NCBI GenBank assembly: GCA_947683425.1
Contig: CANTUQ010000119.1
Location: 6,907,001 to 6,971,000 of the forward strand
From: Excoecaria cochinchinensis
Lineage: Eukaryota; Streptophyta; Magnoliopsida; Malpighiales; Euphorbiaceae
DNA length: 64,000 nt
Direction: 5' to 3'
Part shown: positions 9,092 through 19,528 of the stretch, in pieces
How the letters are laid out: each line of letters begins with the position of its first letter
Position numbering within the stretch: position 1 is the first letter of the stretch
Program-made: the position numbers and the translations under genes
The notes under the pieces: model-generated
Database searches by the model: none
Told to the model about the DNA's origin: nothing
The model's input: the letters and a program-made list of their open reading frames with translations, nothing else

Positions 9092-11622
9092 TGTAACAAC
9101 CCAAATAGGGCCTGGTCGGAATCTGTGTTTTAAGTCGGGTAAGTGAGTGTATTTTCGTAATTTGGGTAAGAAGAATTTTGGATATTTAAGAATTTAGTGT
9201 TAAAGGAATTAATTAATTAAGTGTTAAGTGAAGTGAAGGGAATATTAGTGTGTGTTTATAGTGTATAGTTGTAGGGTGTTATGGACTTAAGGTTTTTATT
9301 GTGTGGTTTGAGGTGCATGGTGCCTTGGAGGTAAGTGGAATTATAAGATAAATTATGGTGTGAGTGAGTGTTTGGTGCATTGGAAGATAATTGTGTAAAT
9401 AGGCTTGTGTGTGGTTAGGGTATGGTGCCATAAGTGGATGAGTTAAGATGGATTGATTGATTCTCTAAGAAGGTGACAAGTGGCAAGGGTTGGTGAGCAT
9501 TTAATGAAAAGTAGGAGAGAGGAAGGGAGGGGCAGCTTTTGGGTTAAGCTTCCCGTGGAAGCTATCTCATTTCTTCCCTTTCTTCTTCTATTTCCGTCCC
9601 CTCTCTCTTTCCTTCTTCCATTTTACTGCTCTCACCCCTTTTCTCTTGTGCTTCTTTGTATTTTTGAGTGGGATCTTGGAAGGTTTGAGCTGGGTTTGTG
9701 GAAGGTAAGTGGTTGAGTTCGGTTAGAGGTTTCTTGCTCTTTGATTTCTGATTTTGATTGTGTGTTTGGGTCTGATTTGAGTGTATTGTGGCTGGGTTTT
9801 TATGCAAGAATCGGAAGGGAGAAGGAAGAGCAAGGGCAAGGATAAAGTGGACTCGTGAGGAGCTCGGTTTGAAGCTGCGATTTCCAGGTTTGGGAGTTTA
9901 TTTGATGATGTTTGGAAGCTGTGTTATAGATTGTGGTCTTTCCCCTATTTTTTCCTCTTTGGATCAACTCTAGCTAGTGTTTGCATGTTATGTGTAATCC
10001 TGAGTGTGTTATGAATGCATGTTAATCGAGTATTGATTTATAGTGAAGTGATTGCGATATAGTGAAATTGTTATGTGTTTTGAGATCATAATTGTGCCAT
10101 GTGAGTGAATTTTGATATATCAATGAGGTATTATTGTTTAAAATGTGTTATGTGGCTTGAAAGTGATACGGTGATGTGCTGGAGGCGAGAGGTAAGTGTT
10201 TTGAGCATGTTGTGTGTATGTATGAAGAGTTGGGTGTGAAAAGAGTAGGAAAAGAGCAGAATTGGGCGAATCTGGGTTCTGTCGCGATCGCGACAAGTGC
10301 CGCGATCGCGACAGAAGGCGGGTATGGCCCCGTGTTCTTGAAGAGCCCTCTATCGCGATCGCGACGCTTGTCGCGAGCGCGACAGAGAGCTTGGTCGCGA
10401 AAACCTCCGCGCGGGCGTGCTGCCGAGCGTGCGCGCGAGGGGGAAGGAACTGGTCACTGTCGCGATCGCGACGCTTGTCGCGAGCGCGACAGAGCTTGGC
10501 TCCGTGGAATTCTGCCGCGAGTGCTTCGTCGCGTGGAGGCCCTTGGCGCGACCTCGCGAGGAAGTACCGCGTGCTCTGTCGCGAGCGCGACACTTGTCGC
10601 GATCGCGACAGAGGCCCTTCCTGCTTGCCTTGTTTTCTGAATGTGTTTCCTTTGTTTCACTTTGCACGGTTTCTCACTATTGCATGGAATATGTGTGTGT
10701 TTTTGGATTCGTGATATTGATGTGCTAGTGTCCTTGTTATGGATTTATTTTATATAAGAGTCTTAATTTAGATATTGTTTTTGTTATGTATTGTCTGGTG
10801 AATTATTGTGTTGTCGAGCCTGAAGTGTCAAGGTATAGGATAATTAAGCATGCTTAAGAAGGGTTAGTGTTCAGCTGTTCTGTCCGCCCGTATGGGCGAA
10901 GCGGTCGACCTCCGAGATGGTCATCAATCGTGTAGTGATAAAATGTTTTGAGACTCCGATCTCTCGCGCTACCTTCGGGTATTAAAGTGTTTTTGAGGCT
11001 TCGGTCTCCCGTGCCGTGTTCCCGTATCCTCAACCATTGATTTCAGGCTATTGTGTGAACTGTCTAGTTTTGATACAGTGAAATGTTCTGATTATTGTGT
11101 GACTCTGAATAGTGTAATGGTTTAGTGCATTGCGTTATATTATCCTGATTATATCGTAATATCTCTATACTCTGATGCATAATGATTTATGTATGTTAGC
11201 GCATGTTTCCTTGCATAGTGTTCTGTTATGTTTGTTTTTCCCCACTAAGCGTTATCGCTTAGCACGGGCTTTTATCCCGTGCAGGTAGCGTGAAGGATTT
11301 TGGGAATGCTCGAGTCGTGCATCTGCAGGCAGGCCACATTGGAGTCGAGTTTTTAGTTTATTTTTGTTTCCTCCTGTAACTCTTTTTGTAAAGGTTTTTA
11401 AAATGTAATCTTTTGGGCCTTTGTATACAACTCGCATTTTGATTATTTATGTAATGAAGTATGTTTCCTTTTATATTTTTTAAGATTTTATTATGGTTTT
11501 TGAATGCTTCCGCTTAGCGCATGTATGCTTCCGCTGTATGCTTTGCCGCGTCGTGAGTGAGTGTCGTGTTGTAGCGCGCCCGCCGGTGCCCTTCCAACGG
11601 GGGCGGTGGCGGGGGTGTTACA
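9092..11622 (+). repeat. TR-GAG LTR 1
   Basis: Starts TGTAACAACCC and ends GGTGTTACA. From left to right it contains a pyrimidine-rich patch (about 9565-9640), a candidate intron with donor GTAAGT at 9705 and acceptor TTTCCAG ending 9887, the CpG palindrome cluster (10280-10613), and a double hairpin (11240-11286) followed by a T-rich region typical of transcript ends. I see no convincing TATA box. The ORFs in it that read as Ser-Arg repeats are artefacts of the palindromes. Confidence 0.92.
10280..10613. repeat. CpG palindrome cluster of TR-GAG LTR 1
   Basis: Four pairs of 16-mers, TGTCGCGATCGCGACA type next to TGTCGCGAGCGCGACA type with a 2-4 base spacer, at about 10280-10314, 10351-10385, 10458-10492 and 10577-10611. 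Each perfect 16-mer contains four CpGs in an otherwise AT-rich LTR. The counterparts are at 14233-14566 and 18186-18519. Confidence 0.92.
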
Positions 11623-11628
11623 ATTTAG

Positions 11629-11640
11629 TGGTATCAGAGC
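11629..11640 (+). other. Primer binding site, tRNA-iMet, unit 1
   Basis: TGGTATCAGAGC is complementary to the 3' end of plant initiator tRNA-Met and lies six bases after the LTR end, the usual place for minus-strand priming. Confidence 0.93.
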
Positions 11641-11753
11641 ACCGGTTTAGGCGGTTCTGGATGCCTCTGTTTGTTATGTGTTGAGTCTTGGCATGCGAGT
11701 CGGTTTTGTGTCGTGGCCTAATGCAGATGTGTCTTGTCTTGTGTAGTGTTTAG

Positions 11754-12947
11754 ATGGAGTCTGATCCAAGTGAGCATGTGGGTGAGACGGTTGGTAGTGC
11801 AAGTGTAGTGAGAGGTGAGCAGCCTGCTCCGCAGCGTCAGCGAGAGGAGATTCCTGGTGTGGGTTTTGGTCAAGAGAACCCGGCATTAGTGCAAGGTTTG
11901 CTTCAGTTGGTAGAGAGGCTGACTGCTCCTAAGGCCCCGACTGAGTTGTTAAGAAAGAGAGGAGCCGAGGATTTCCATGGAACTGCTTTGGACCAATCTG
12001 ATGTGGCCGAATTTTGGCTTAAGAGAGTGGATCGGATTTTGCAAGAGATAAGATGTCCTGCAGAACAGAGGGTGCTTTGTGCAGTGTCGTTGCTTCAAGG
12101 GCCTGCGTATGATTGGTGGGAATTAGTGATGCGAAATCCTCAGCGACCAGCCGTGTTGACTTGGGAATTCTTCAAGCAAGAATTTGAGCAGAAGTATGTG
12201 ACGAAGGCGTATCAAGAGGCTAAGTGGAGAGAGTTTATCAGTCTGAAGCAGCGAGGTATGACAGTGAGCGAGTATGATAAGGAATTCAGCCGGTTGAGTA
12301 AGTATGTGCCTGAGACTTTGTTGACGGATGAGTTCAGAAGTCGGCATTTTCTAGAGGGACTTCGGGAGGTGTATAGAGGTCAGTTGTCGGCATTTTCAGT
12401 TTTGCAACCCGTGGGGTATTATCAGCTTGTGGCAGCGGCGATGAAGTTAGAAGAGTCTGAGGTGATCAAGCAAAGGATTGAGAGCAAGAGGAGAGCACCG
12501 AGTGATGGGTTTGGAAGTGGCAAGAAGTCGAGAGGAGTTCCGAGTGGCCTAAGTGGGAAGAGTTCGATTCTGGTCTGTTCGGAAGTCGAGAGTATAGCGC
12601 CACCCTCTAGCAAGGGAAGTGTTATTCCTGAGTGTGAGCATTGTTATAAGCGTCACTGGGGCGAGTGTAGAAGGATTTCTGGAGCGTGCTTCAGATGTGG
12701 CAGCCAAGAGCACATGGTGGCGAATTGTCCGGATAGAAGAGAGCTTCATGATAGACCTGAGGGTCGAGCCAGTGGTCAGAGAGTGAGAGGGAATCAGAGT
12801 GGAAGAGGTAGAGGACGTCCTTCGCAAGCGCCGTCAGAGTCAGTGCAGAAGCCACCTGCAGAAGAAGTGCCTTCGCGTCCAAGAGTTTATGCGATGCAAC
12901 TAGGGGATATAGCAGATCGAACGGGACCTTCTGGTAAGTTATGTTAG
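11754..12947 (+). CDS. gag: Gag protein of TR-GAG, unit 1
   Basis: Intact 397-residue ORF starting ATGGAGTCTG 113 bases after the PBS. Residues about 75-210 are a Retrotrans_gag capsid region (AEFWLKRVDRILQEI, YDWWELV, TWEFFKQEFEQKYV, SEYDKEFSRLSKY). The C-terminal part is basic and holds two zinc-knuckle-like motifs: CEHCYKRHWGEC (about residues 295-306) and the canonical CX2CX4HX4C of CFRCGSQEHMVANC (about 312-325). The ORF stops just where protease would begin in an autonomous chromovirus. It would form virus-like particles and bind element RNA in the cytoplasm. An open gag in an element without pol suggests it is kept for trans-packaging or that the deletion is recent. Confidence 0.93.
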   Translation: MESDPSEHVGETVGSASVVRGEQPAPQRQREEIPGVGFGQENPALVQGLLQLVERLTAPKAPTELLRKRGAEDFHGTALDQSDVAEFWLKRVDRILQEIRCPAEQRVLCAVSLLQGPAYDWWELVMRNPQRPAVLTWEFFKQEFEQKYVTKAYQEAKWREFISLKQRGMTVSEYDKEFSRLSKYVPETLLTDEFRSRHFLEGLREVYRGQLSAFSVLQPVGYYQLVAAAMKLEESEVIKQRIESKRRAPSDGFGSGKKSRGVPSGLSGKSSILVCSEVESIAPPSSKGSVIPECEHCYKRHWGECRRISGACFRCGSQEHMVANCPDRRELHDRPEGRASGQRVRGNQSGRGRGRPSQAPSESVQKPPAEEVPSRPRVYAMQLGDIADRTGPSGKLC

Positions 12948-13044
12948 TAGTTTTCAGCTAAGTTCCGGTTTTTGTTTGGGTTGTTTGGATTTAAATGATT
13001 AGCGGGGAAATTTCGAGGACGAAATTTCTTAAGGGGGAGTGATT
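12948..13044 (+). other. Pol-end scrap and polypurine tract, unit 1
   Basis: After gag, 97 bases remain. Codons 13009-13032 read NFEDEIS then TAA, the conserved last residues of chromovirus pol (compare element B near 52740 and element D near 42510). AAGGGGGAGTGATT (13031-13044) is the polypurine tract next to LTR 2. All of protease to integrase is deleted between gag and this scrap. Confidence 0.82.
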
Positions 13045-15575
13045 TGTAACAACCCAAATAGGGCCTGGTCGGAATCTGTGTTTTAAGTCGGGTAAGTGAG
13101 TGTATTTTCGTAATTTGGGTAAGAAGAATTTTGGATATTTAAGAATTTAGTGTTAAAGGAATTAATTAATTAAGTGTTAAGTGAAGTGAAGGGAATATTA
13201 GTGTGTGTTTATAGTGTATAGTTGTAGGGTGTTATGGACTTAAGGTTTTTATTGTGTGGTTTGAGGTGCATGGTGCCTTGGAGGTAAGTGGAATTATAAG
13301 ATAAATTATGGTGTGAGTGAGTGTTTGGTGCATTGGAAGATAATTGTGTAAATAGGCTTGTGTGTGGTTAGGGTATGGTGCCATAAGTGGATGAGTTAAG
13401 ATGGATTGATTGATTCTCTAAGAAGGTGACAAGTGGCAAGGGTTGGTGAGCATTTAATGAAAAGTAGGAGAGAGGAAGGGAGGGGCAGCTTTTGGGTTAA
13501 GCTTCCTGTGGAAGCTATCTCATTTCTTCCCTTTCTTCTTCTATTTCCGTCCCCTCTCTCTTTCCTTCTTCCATTTTACTGCTCTCACGCCTTTTCTCTT
13601 GTGCTTCTTTGTATTTTTGAGTGGGATCTTGGAAGGTTTGAGCTGGGTTTGTGGAAGGTAAGTGGTTGAGTTCGGTTAGAGGTTTCTTGCTCTTTGATTT
13701 CTGATTTTGATTGTGTGTTTGGGTCTGATTTGAGTGTATTGTGGCTGGGTTTTTGTGCAAGAATCGGAAGAGAGAAGGAAGAGCAAGGGCAAGGATAAAG
13801 TGGACTCGTGAGGAGCTCGGTTTGAAGCTGCGATTTCCAGGTTTGGGAGTTTATTTGATGATGTTTGGAAGCTGTGTTATAGATTGTGGTCTTTCCCCTA
13901 TTTTTTCCTCTTTGGATCAACTCTAGCTAGTGTTTGCATGTTATGTGTAATCCTGAGTGTGTTATGAATGCATGTTAATCGAGTATTGATTTATAGTGAA
14001 ATGATTGCGATATAGTGAAATTGTTATGTGTTTTGAGATCATAATTGTGCCATGTGAGTGAATTTTGATATATCAATGAGGTATTATTGTTTAAAATGTG
14101 TTATGTGGCTTGAAAGTGATACGGTGATGTGCTGGAGGCGAGAGGTAAGTGTTTTGAGCATGTTGTGTGTATGTATGAAGAGTTGGGTGTGAAAAGAGTA
14201 GGAAAAGAGCAGAATTGGGCGAATCTGGGTTCTGTCGCGATCGCGACAAGTGCCGCGATCGCGACAGAAGGCGGGTATGGCCCCGTGTTCTTGAAGAGCC
14301 CTCTGTCGCGATCGCGACGCTTGTCGCGAGCGCGACAGAGAGCTTGGTCGCGGAAACCTCCGCGCGGGCGTGCTGCCGAGCGTGCGCGCGAGGGGGAAGG
14401 AACTGGTCACTGTCGTGATCGCGACGCTTGTCCCGAGCGCGACAGAGCTCGGCTCCGTGGAATTCTGCCGCGAGTGCTTCGTCGTGAGGAGGCCCTTGGC
14501 CCAACCTCACGAGGAAGTACCCCGTGCTCTGTCGCGAGCGCGACACTTGTCGGGATCGCGCCAGAGGCCCTTCCTGCTTGCCTTGTTTTCTGAATGTGTT
14601 TCCTTTGTTTCACTTTGCACTGTTTCTCACTATTGCATGGAATATGTGTGTGTTTTTGGATTCGTGATATTGATGTGCTAGTGTCCTTGTTATGGATTTA
14701 TTTTATATAAGAGTCTTAATTTAGATATTGTTTTTGTTATGTATTGTCTGGTGAATTATTGTGTTGTCGAGCCTGAAGTGTCAAGGTATAGGATAATTAA
14801 GCATGCTTAAGAAGGGTTAGTGTTCAGCTGTTCTGTTCGCCCGTATGGGCAAAGCGGTCGACCTCCGAGATGGTCATCAATCGTGTAGTGATAAAATGTT
14901 TTGAGACTCCGGTCTCTCGCGCTACCTTCGGGTATTAAAGTGTTTTTGAGGCTTCGGTCTCCCGTGCCGTGTTCCCGTATCCTCAACCATTGATTTCAGG
15001 CTATTGTGTGAACTGTCTGGTTTTGATACAGTGAAATGTTCTGATTATTGTGTGACTCTGAATAGTGTAATGGTTTAGTGCATTGCGTTATATTATCCTG
15101 ATTATATCGTAATATCTCTGTACTCTGATGCATAATGATTTATGTATGTTAGTGCATGTTTCCTTTCATAGTGTTCTGTTATGTTTGTTTTTCCCCACTA
15201 AGCGTTATCGCTTAGCACGGGCTTTTATCCCGTGCAGGTAGCGTGAAGGATTTTGGGAATGCTCGAGTCGTGCATCTGCAGGCAGGCCACATTGGAGTCG
15301 AGTTTTTAGTTTATTTTTGTTTCCTCCTGTAACTCTTTTTGTAAAGGTTTTTAAAATGTAATCTTTTGGGCCTTTGTATACAACTCGCATTTTGATTATT
15401 TATGTAATGAAGTATGTTTCCTTTTATATTTTCTAAGATTTTATTATGGTTTTTGAATGCTTCCGCTTAGCGCATGTATGCTTCCGCTGTATGCTTTGCC
15501 GCGTCGTGAGTGAGTGTCGTGTTGTAGCGCGCCCGCCGGTGCCCTTCCAACGGGGGCGGCGGCGGGGGTGTTACA
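13045..15575 (+). repeat. TR-GAG LTR 2 (middle)
   Basis: Full-length copy of the 2531-bp LTR serving as 3' LTR of unit 1 and 5' LTR of unit 2. Its palindrome cluster (14233-14566) is the most damaged of the three: TGTCGTGATCGCGACG, TGTCCCGAGCGCGACA and a 3' pair ending GCGCCAGAG. The double hairpin (15193-15239) is intact. Confidence 0.92.
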
Positions 15576-15581
15576 ATTTAG

Positions 15582-15593
15582 TGGTATCAGAGC
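15582..15593 (+). other. Primer binding site, tRNA-iMet, unit 2
   Basis: TGGTATCAGAGC at the same spacing after LTR 2 as in unit 1. Confidence 0.93.
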
Positions 15594-15706
15594 ACCGGTT
15601 TAGGCGGTTCTGGATGCCTCTGTTTGTTATGTGTTGAGTCTTGGCATGCAAGTCGGTTTTGTGTCGTGGCCTAATGCAGATGTGTCTTGTCTTGTGTAGT
15701 GTTTAG

Positions 15707-16903
15707 ATGGAGTCTGATCCAAGTGAGCATGTGGGTGAGACGGTTGGTAGTGCAAGTGTAGTGAGAGGTGAGCAGCCTGCTCCGCAGCGTCAGCGAGAGG
15801 AGATTCCTGGTGTGGGTTTTGGTCAAGAGAACCCGGCATTAGTGCAAGGTTTGCTTCAGTTGGTAGAGAGGCTGACTGCTCCTAAGGCCCCGACTGAGTT
15901 GTTAAGAAAGAGAGGAGCCGAGGATTTCCATGGAACTGCTTTGGACCAATCTGATGTGGCCGAATTTTGGCTTAAGAGAGTGGATCGGATTTTGCAAGAG
16001 ATAAGATGTCCTGCAGAACAGAGGGTGCTTTGTGCAGTGTCGTTGCTTCAAGGGCCTGCGTATGATTGGTGGGAATTAGTGATGCGAAATCCTCAGCGAC
16101 CAGCCGTGTTGACTTGGGAATTCTTCAAGCAAGAATTTGAACAGAAGTATGTGACGAAGGCGTATCAAGAGGCTAAGTGGAGAGAGTTTATCTGTCTGAA
16201 GCAGCGAGGTATGACAGTGAGCGAGTATGATAAGGAATTCAGCCGGTTGAGTAAGTATGTGCCTGAGACTTTGTTGACGGATGAGTTCAGAAGTCGGCAT
16301 TTTCTAGAGGGACTTCGGGAGGTGTATAGAGGTCAGTTGTCGGCATTTTCAGTTTTGCAACCCGTGGGGTATTATCAGCTTGTGGCAGCGGCGATGAAGT
16401 TAGAAGAGTCTGAGGTGATCAAGCAAAGGATTAAGAGCAAGAGGAGAGCACCGAGTGATGGGTTTGGAAGTGGCAAGAAGTCGAGAGGAGTTCCGAGTGG
16501 CCTAAGTGGGAAGAGTTCGATTTTGGTCTGTTCGGAAGTCGAGAGTATAGCGCCACCCTCTAGCAAGGGAAGTGTTATTCCTGAGTGTGAGCATTGTTAT
16601 AAGCGTCACTGGGGCGAGTGTAGAAGGATTTCTGGAGCGTGCTTCAGATGTGGCAGCCAAGAGCACATGGTGGCGAATTGTCCGGATAGAAGAGAGCTTC
16701 ATGATAGACCTGAGGGTCGAGCCAGTGGTCAGAGAGTGAGAGGGAATCAGAGTGGAAGAGGTAGAGGACGTCCTTCGCAAGCGCCGTCAGAGTCAGTGCA
16801 GAAGCCACCTGCAGAAGAAGTGCCTTCGCGTCCAAGAGTTTATGCGATGCAACTAGGGGATATAGCAGATCGAACGGGACCTTCTGGTAAGTTATGTTAT
16901 TAG
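15707..16903 (+). CDS. gag: Gag protein of TR-GAG, unit 2
   Basis: Intact 398-residue ORF nearly identical to the unit 1 gag. Visible differences are one Ser-to-Cys change (FISLKQ to FICLKQ), one Glu-to-Lys change (RIESK to RIKSK) and a shifted stop: TTATTAG replaces TTAGTAG, so the protein ends KLCY instead of KLC. The capsid region and both zinc-knuckle motifs are unchanged. Two intact copies in tandem imply recent duplication or purifying constraint. Confidence 0.93.
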   Translation: MESDPSEHVGETVGSASVVRGEQPAPQRQREEIPGVGFGQENPALVQGLLQLVERLTAPKAPTELLRKRGAEDFHGTALDQSDVAEFWLKRVDRILQEIRCPAEQRVLCAVSLLQGPAYDWWELVMRNPQRPAVLTWEFFKQEFEQKYVTKAYQEAKWREFICLKQRGMTVSEYDKEFSRLSKYVPETLLTDEFRSRHFLEGLREVYRGQLSAFSVLQPVGYYQLVAAAMKLEESEVIKQRIKSKRRAPSDGFGSGKKSRGVPSGLSGKSSILVCSEVESIAPPSSKGSVIPECEHCYKRHWGECRRISGACFRCGSQEHMVANCPDRRELHDRPEGRASGQRVRGNQSGRGRGRPSQAPSESVQKPPAEEVPSRPRVYAMQLGDIADRTGPSGKLCY

Positions 16904-16997
16904 TTTTCAGCTAAGTTCCGGTTTTTGTTTGGGTTGTTTGGATTTAAGTGATTAGCGGGGAAATTTCGAGGACGAAATTTCTTAAGGGGGAGTGATT
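16904..16997 (+). other. Pol-end scrap and polypurine tract, unit 2
   Basis: Same as in unit 1: NFEDEIS codons ending TAA, then AAGGGGGAGTGATT immediately before LTR 3. Confidence 0.82.
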
Positions 16998-19528
16998 TGT
17001 AACAACCCAAATAGGGCCTGGTCGGAATCTGTGTTTTAAGTCGGGTAAGTGAGTGTATTTTCGTAATTTGGGTAAGAAGAATTTTGGATATTTAAGAATT
17101 TAGTGTTAAAGGAATTAATTAATTAAGTGTTAAGTGAAGTGAAGGGAATATTAGTGTGTGTTTATAGTGTATAGTTGTAGGGTGTTATGGACTTAAGGTT
17201 TTTATTGTGTGGTTTGAGGTGCATGGTGCCTTGGAGGTAAGTGGAATTATAAGATAAATTATGGTGTGAGTGAGTGTTTGGTGCATTGGAAGATAATTGT
17301 GTAAATAGGCTTGTGTGTGGTTAGGGTATGGTGCCATAAGTGGATGAGTTAAGATGGATTGATTGATTCTCTAAGAAGGTGACAAGTGGCAAGGGTTGGT
17401 GAGCATTTAATGAAAAGTAGGAGAGAGGAAGGGAGGGGCAGCTTTTGGGTTAAGCTTCCTGTGGAAGCTATCTCATTTCTTCCCTTTCTTCTTCTATTTC
17501 CGTCCCCTCTCTCTTTCCTTCTTCCATTTTACTGCTCTCACGCCTTTTCTCTTGTGCTTCTTTGTATTTTTGAGTGGGATCTTGGAAGGTTTGAGCTGGG
17601 TTTGTGGAAGGTAAGTGGTTGAGTTCGGTTAGAGGTTTCTTGCTCTTTGATTTCTGATTTTGATTGTGTGTTTGGGTCTGATTTGAGTGTATTATGGCTG
17701 GGTTTTTGTGCAAGAATCGGAAGAGAGAAGGAAGAGCAAGGGCAAGGATAAAGTGGACTCGTGAGGAGCTCGGTTTGAAGCTGCGATTTCCAGGTTTGGG
17801 AGTTTATTTGATGATGTTTGGAAGCTGTGTTATAGATTGTGGTCTTTCCCCTATTTTTTCCTCTTTGGATCAACTCTAGCTAGTGTTTGCATGTTATGTG
17901 TAATCCTGAGTGTGTTATGAATGCATGTTAATCGAGTATTGATTTATAGTGAAGTGATTGCGATATAGTGAAATTGTTATGTGTTTTGAGATCATAATTG
18001 TGCCATGTGAGTGAATTTTGATATATCAATGAGGTATTATTGTTTAAAATGTGTTATGTGGCTTGAAAGTGATACGGTGATGTGCTGGAGGCGAGAGGTA
18101 AGTGTTTTGAGCATGTTGTGTGTATGTATCAAGAGTTGGGTGTGAAAAGAGTAGGAAAAGAGCAGAATTGGGCGAATCTGGGTTCTGTCGCGATCGCGAC
18201 AAGTGCCGCGATCGCGACAGAAGGCGGGTATGGCCCCGTGTTCTTGAAGAGCCCTCTGTCGCGATCGCGACGCTTGTCGCGAGCGCGACAGAGAGCTTGG
18301 TCGCGGAAACCTCCGCGCGGGCGTGCTGCCGAGCGTGCGCGCGAGGGGGAAGGAACTGGTCACTGTCGCGATCGCGACGCTTGTCGCGAGCGCGACAGAA
18401 CTCGGCTCCGTGGAATTCTGCCGCGAGTGCTTCGTCGCGAGGAGGCCCTTGGCGCAACCTCACGAGGAAGTACCCCGTGCTCTGTCGCGAGCGCGACACT
18501 TGTCGCGATCGCGACAGAGGCCCTTCCTGCTTGCCTTGTTTTCTGAATGTGTTTCCTTTGTTTCACTTTGCACGGTTTCTCACTATTGCATGGAATATGT
18601 GTGTGTTTTTGGATTCGTGATATTGATGTGCTAGTGTCCTTGTTATGGATTTATTTTATATAAGAGTCTTAATTTAGATATTGTTTTTGTTATGTATTGT
18701 CTGGTGAATTATTGTGTTGTCGAGCCTGAAGTGTCAAGGTATAGGATAATTAAGCATGCTTAAGAAGGGTTAGTGTTCAGCTGTTCTGTTCGCCCGTATG
18801 GGCGAAGCGGTCGACCTCCGAGATGGTCATCAATCGTGTAGTGATAAAATGTTTTGAGACTCCGGTCTCTCGCGCTACCTTCGGGTTTTAAAGTGTTTTT
18901 GAGGCTTCGGTCTCCCGTGCCGTGTTCCCGTATCCTCAACCATTGATTTCAGGCTATTGTGTGAACTGTCTGGTTTTGATACAGTGAAATGTTCTGATTA
19001 TTGTGTGACTCTGAATAGTGTAATGGTTTAGTGCATTGCGTTATATTATCCTGATTATATCGTAATATCTCTGTACTCTGATGCATAATGATTTATGTAT
19101 GTTAGTGCATGTTTCCTTGCATAGTGTTCTGTTATGTTTGTTTTTCCCCACTAAGCGTTATCGCTTAGCACGGGCTTTTATCCCGTGCAGGTAGCGTGAA
19201 GGATTTTGGGAATGCTCGAGTCGTGCATCTGCAGGCAGGCCACATTGGAGTCGAGTTTTTAGTTTATTTTTGTTTCCTCCTGTAACTCTTTTTGTAAAGG
19301 TTTTTAAAATGTAATCTTTTGGGCCTTTGTATACAACTCGCATTTTGATTATTTATGTAATGAAGTATGTTTCCTTTTATATTTTCTAAGATTTTATTAT
19401 GGTTTTTGAATGCTTCCGCTTAGCGCATGTATGCTTCTGCTGTATGCTTTGCCGCGTCGTGAGTGAGTGTCGTGTTGTAGCGCGCCCACCGGTGCCCTTC
19501 CAACGGGGGCGGCGGCGGGGGTGTTACA
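16998..19528 (+). repeat. TR-GAG LTR 3
   Basis: Third full LTR, with an intact palindrome cluster (18186-18519) and double hairpin (19146-19192). It ends GTGTTACA at 19528 and is followed by the TSD TTTAA and the rest of the Athila 5' LTR. Confidence 0.93.

Larger units (their letters stand above)
9092..19528 (+). mobile_element. Tandem TR-GAG array: LTR-gag-LTR-gag-LTR
   Basis: Three near-identical 2531-bp LTRs (9092-11622, 13045-15575, 16998-19528) enclose two internal regions, each with PBS, one intact gag ORF, a scrap of pol end and a polypurine tract. Repeat period is 3953 bp. TSD TTTAA flanks only the whole array (9087-9091 and 19529-19533). This fits one non-autonomous terminal-repeat-with-GAG insertion that gained a unit by unequal recombination between LTRs. 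Protease, RT, RNase H and integrase are absent, so it would need enzymes in trans. LTR2 and LTR3 share several variants that LTR1 lacks (for example GCTTCCTGTGG against GCTTCCCGTGG). Confidence 0.93.

Noticed and set aside
10280..10613. Regularly spaced palindromic repeats resembling a CRISPR array
   Set aside because: This is plant DNA, the repeats are paired palindromes of 16 bases with irregular gaps, and they lie inside LTRs that occur several times in the window. No cas genes are present.
10138..10728. Overlapping ORFs on both strands rich in Ser-Arg, Arg-Asp and Ala-Ile-Ala-Thr
   Set aside because: They come from translating the CpG palindromes, which read open in several frames. The same happens at 14084-14681, 18037-18634, 50662-51178 and 1-376.
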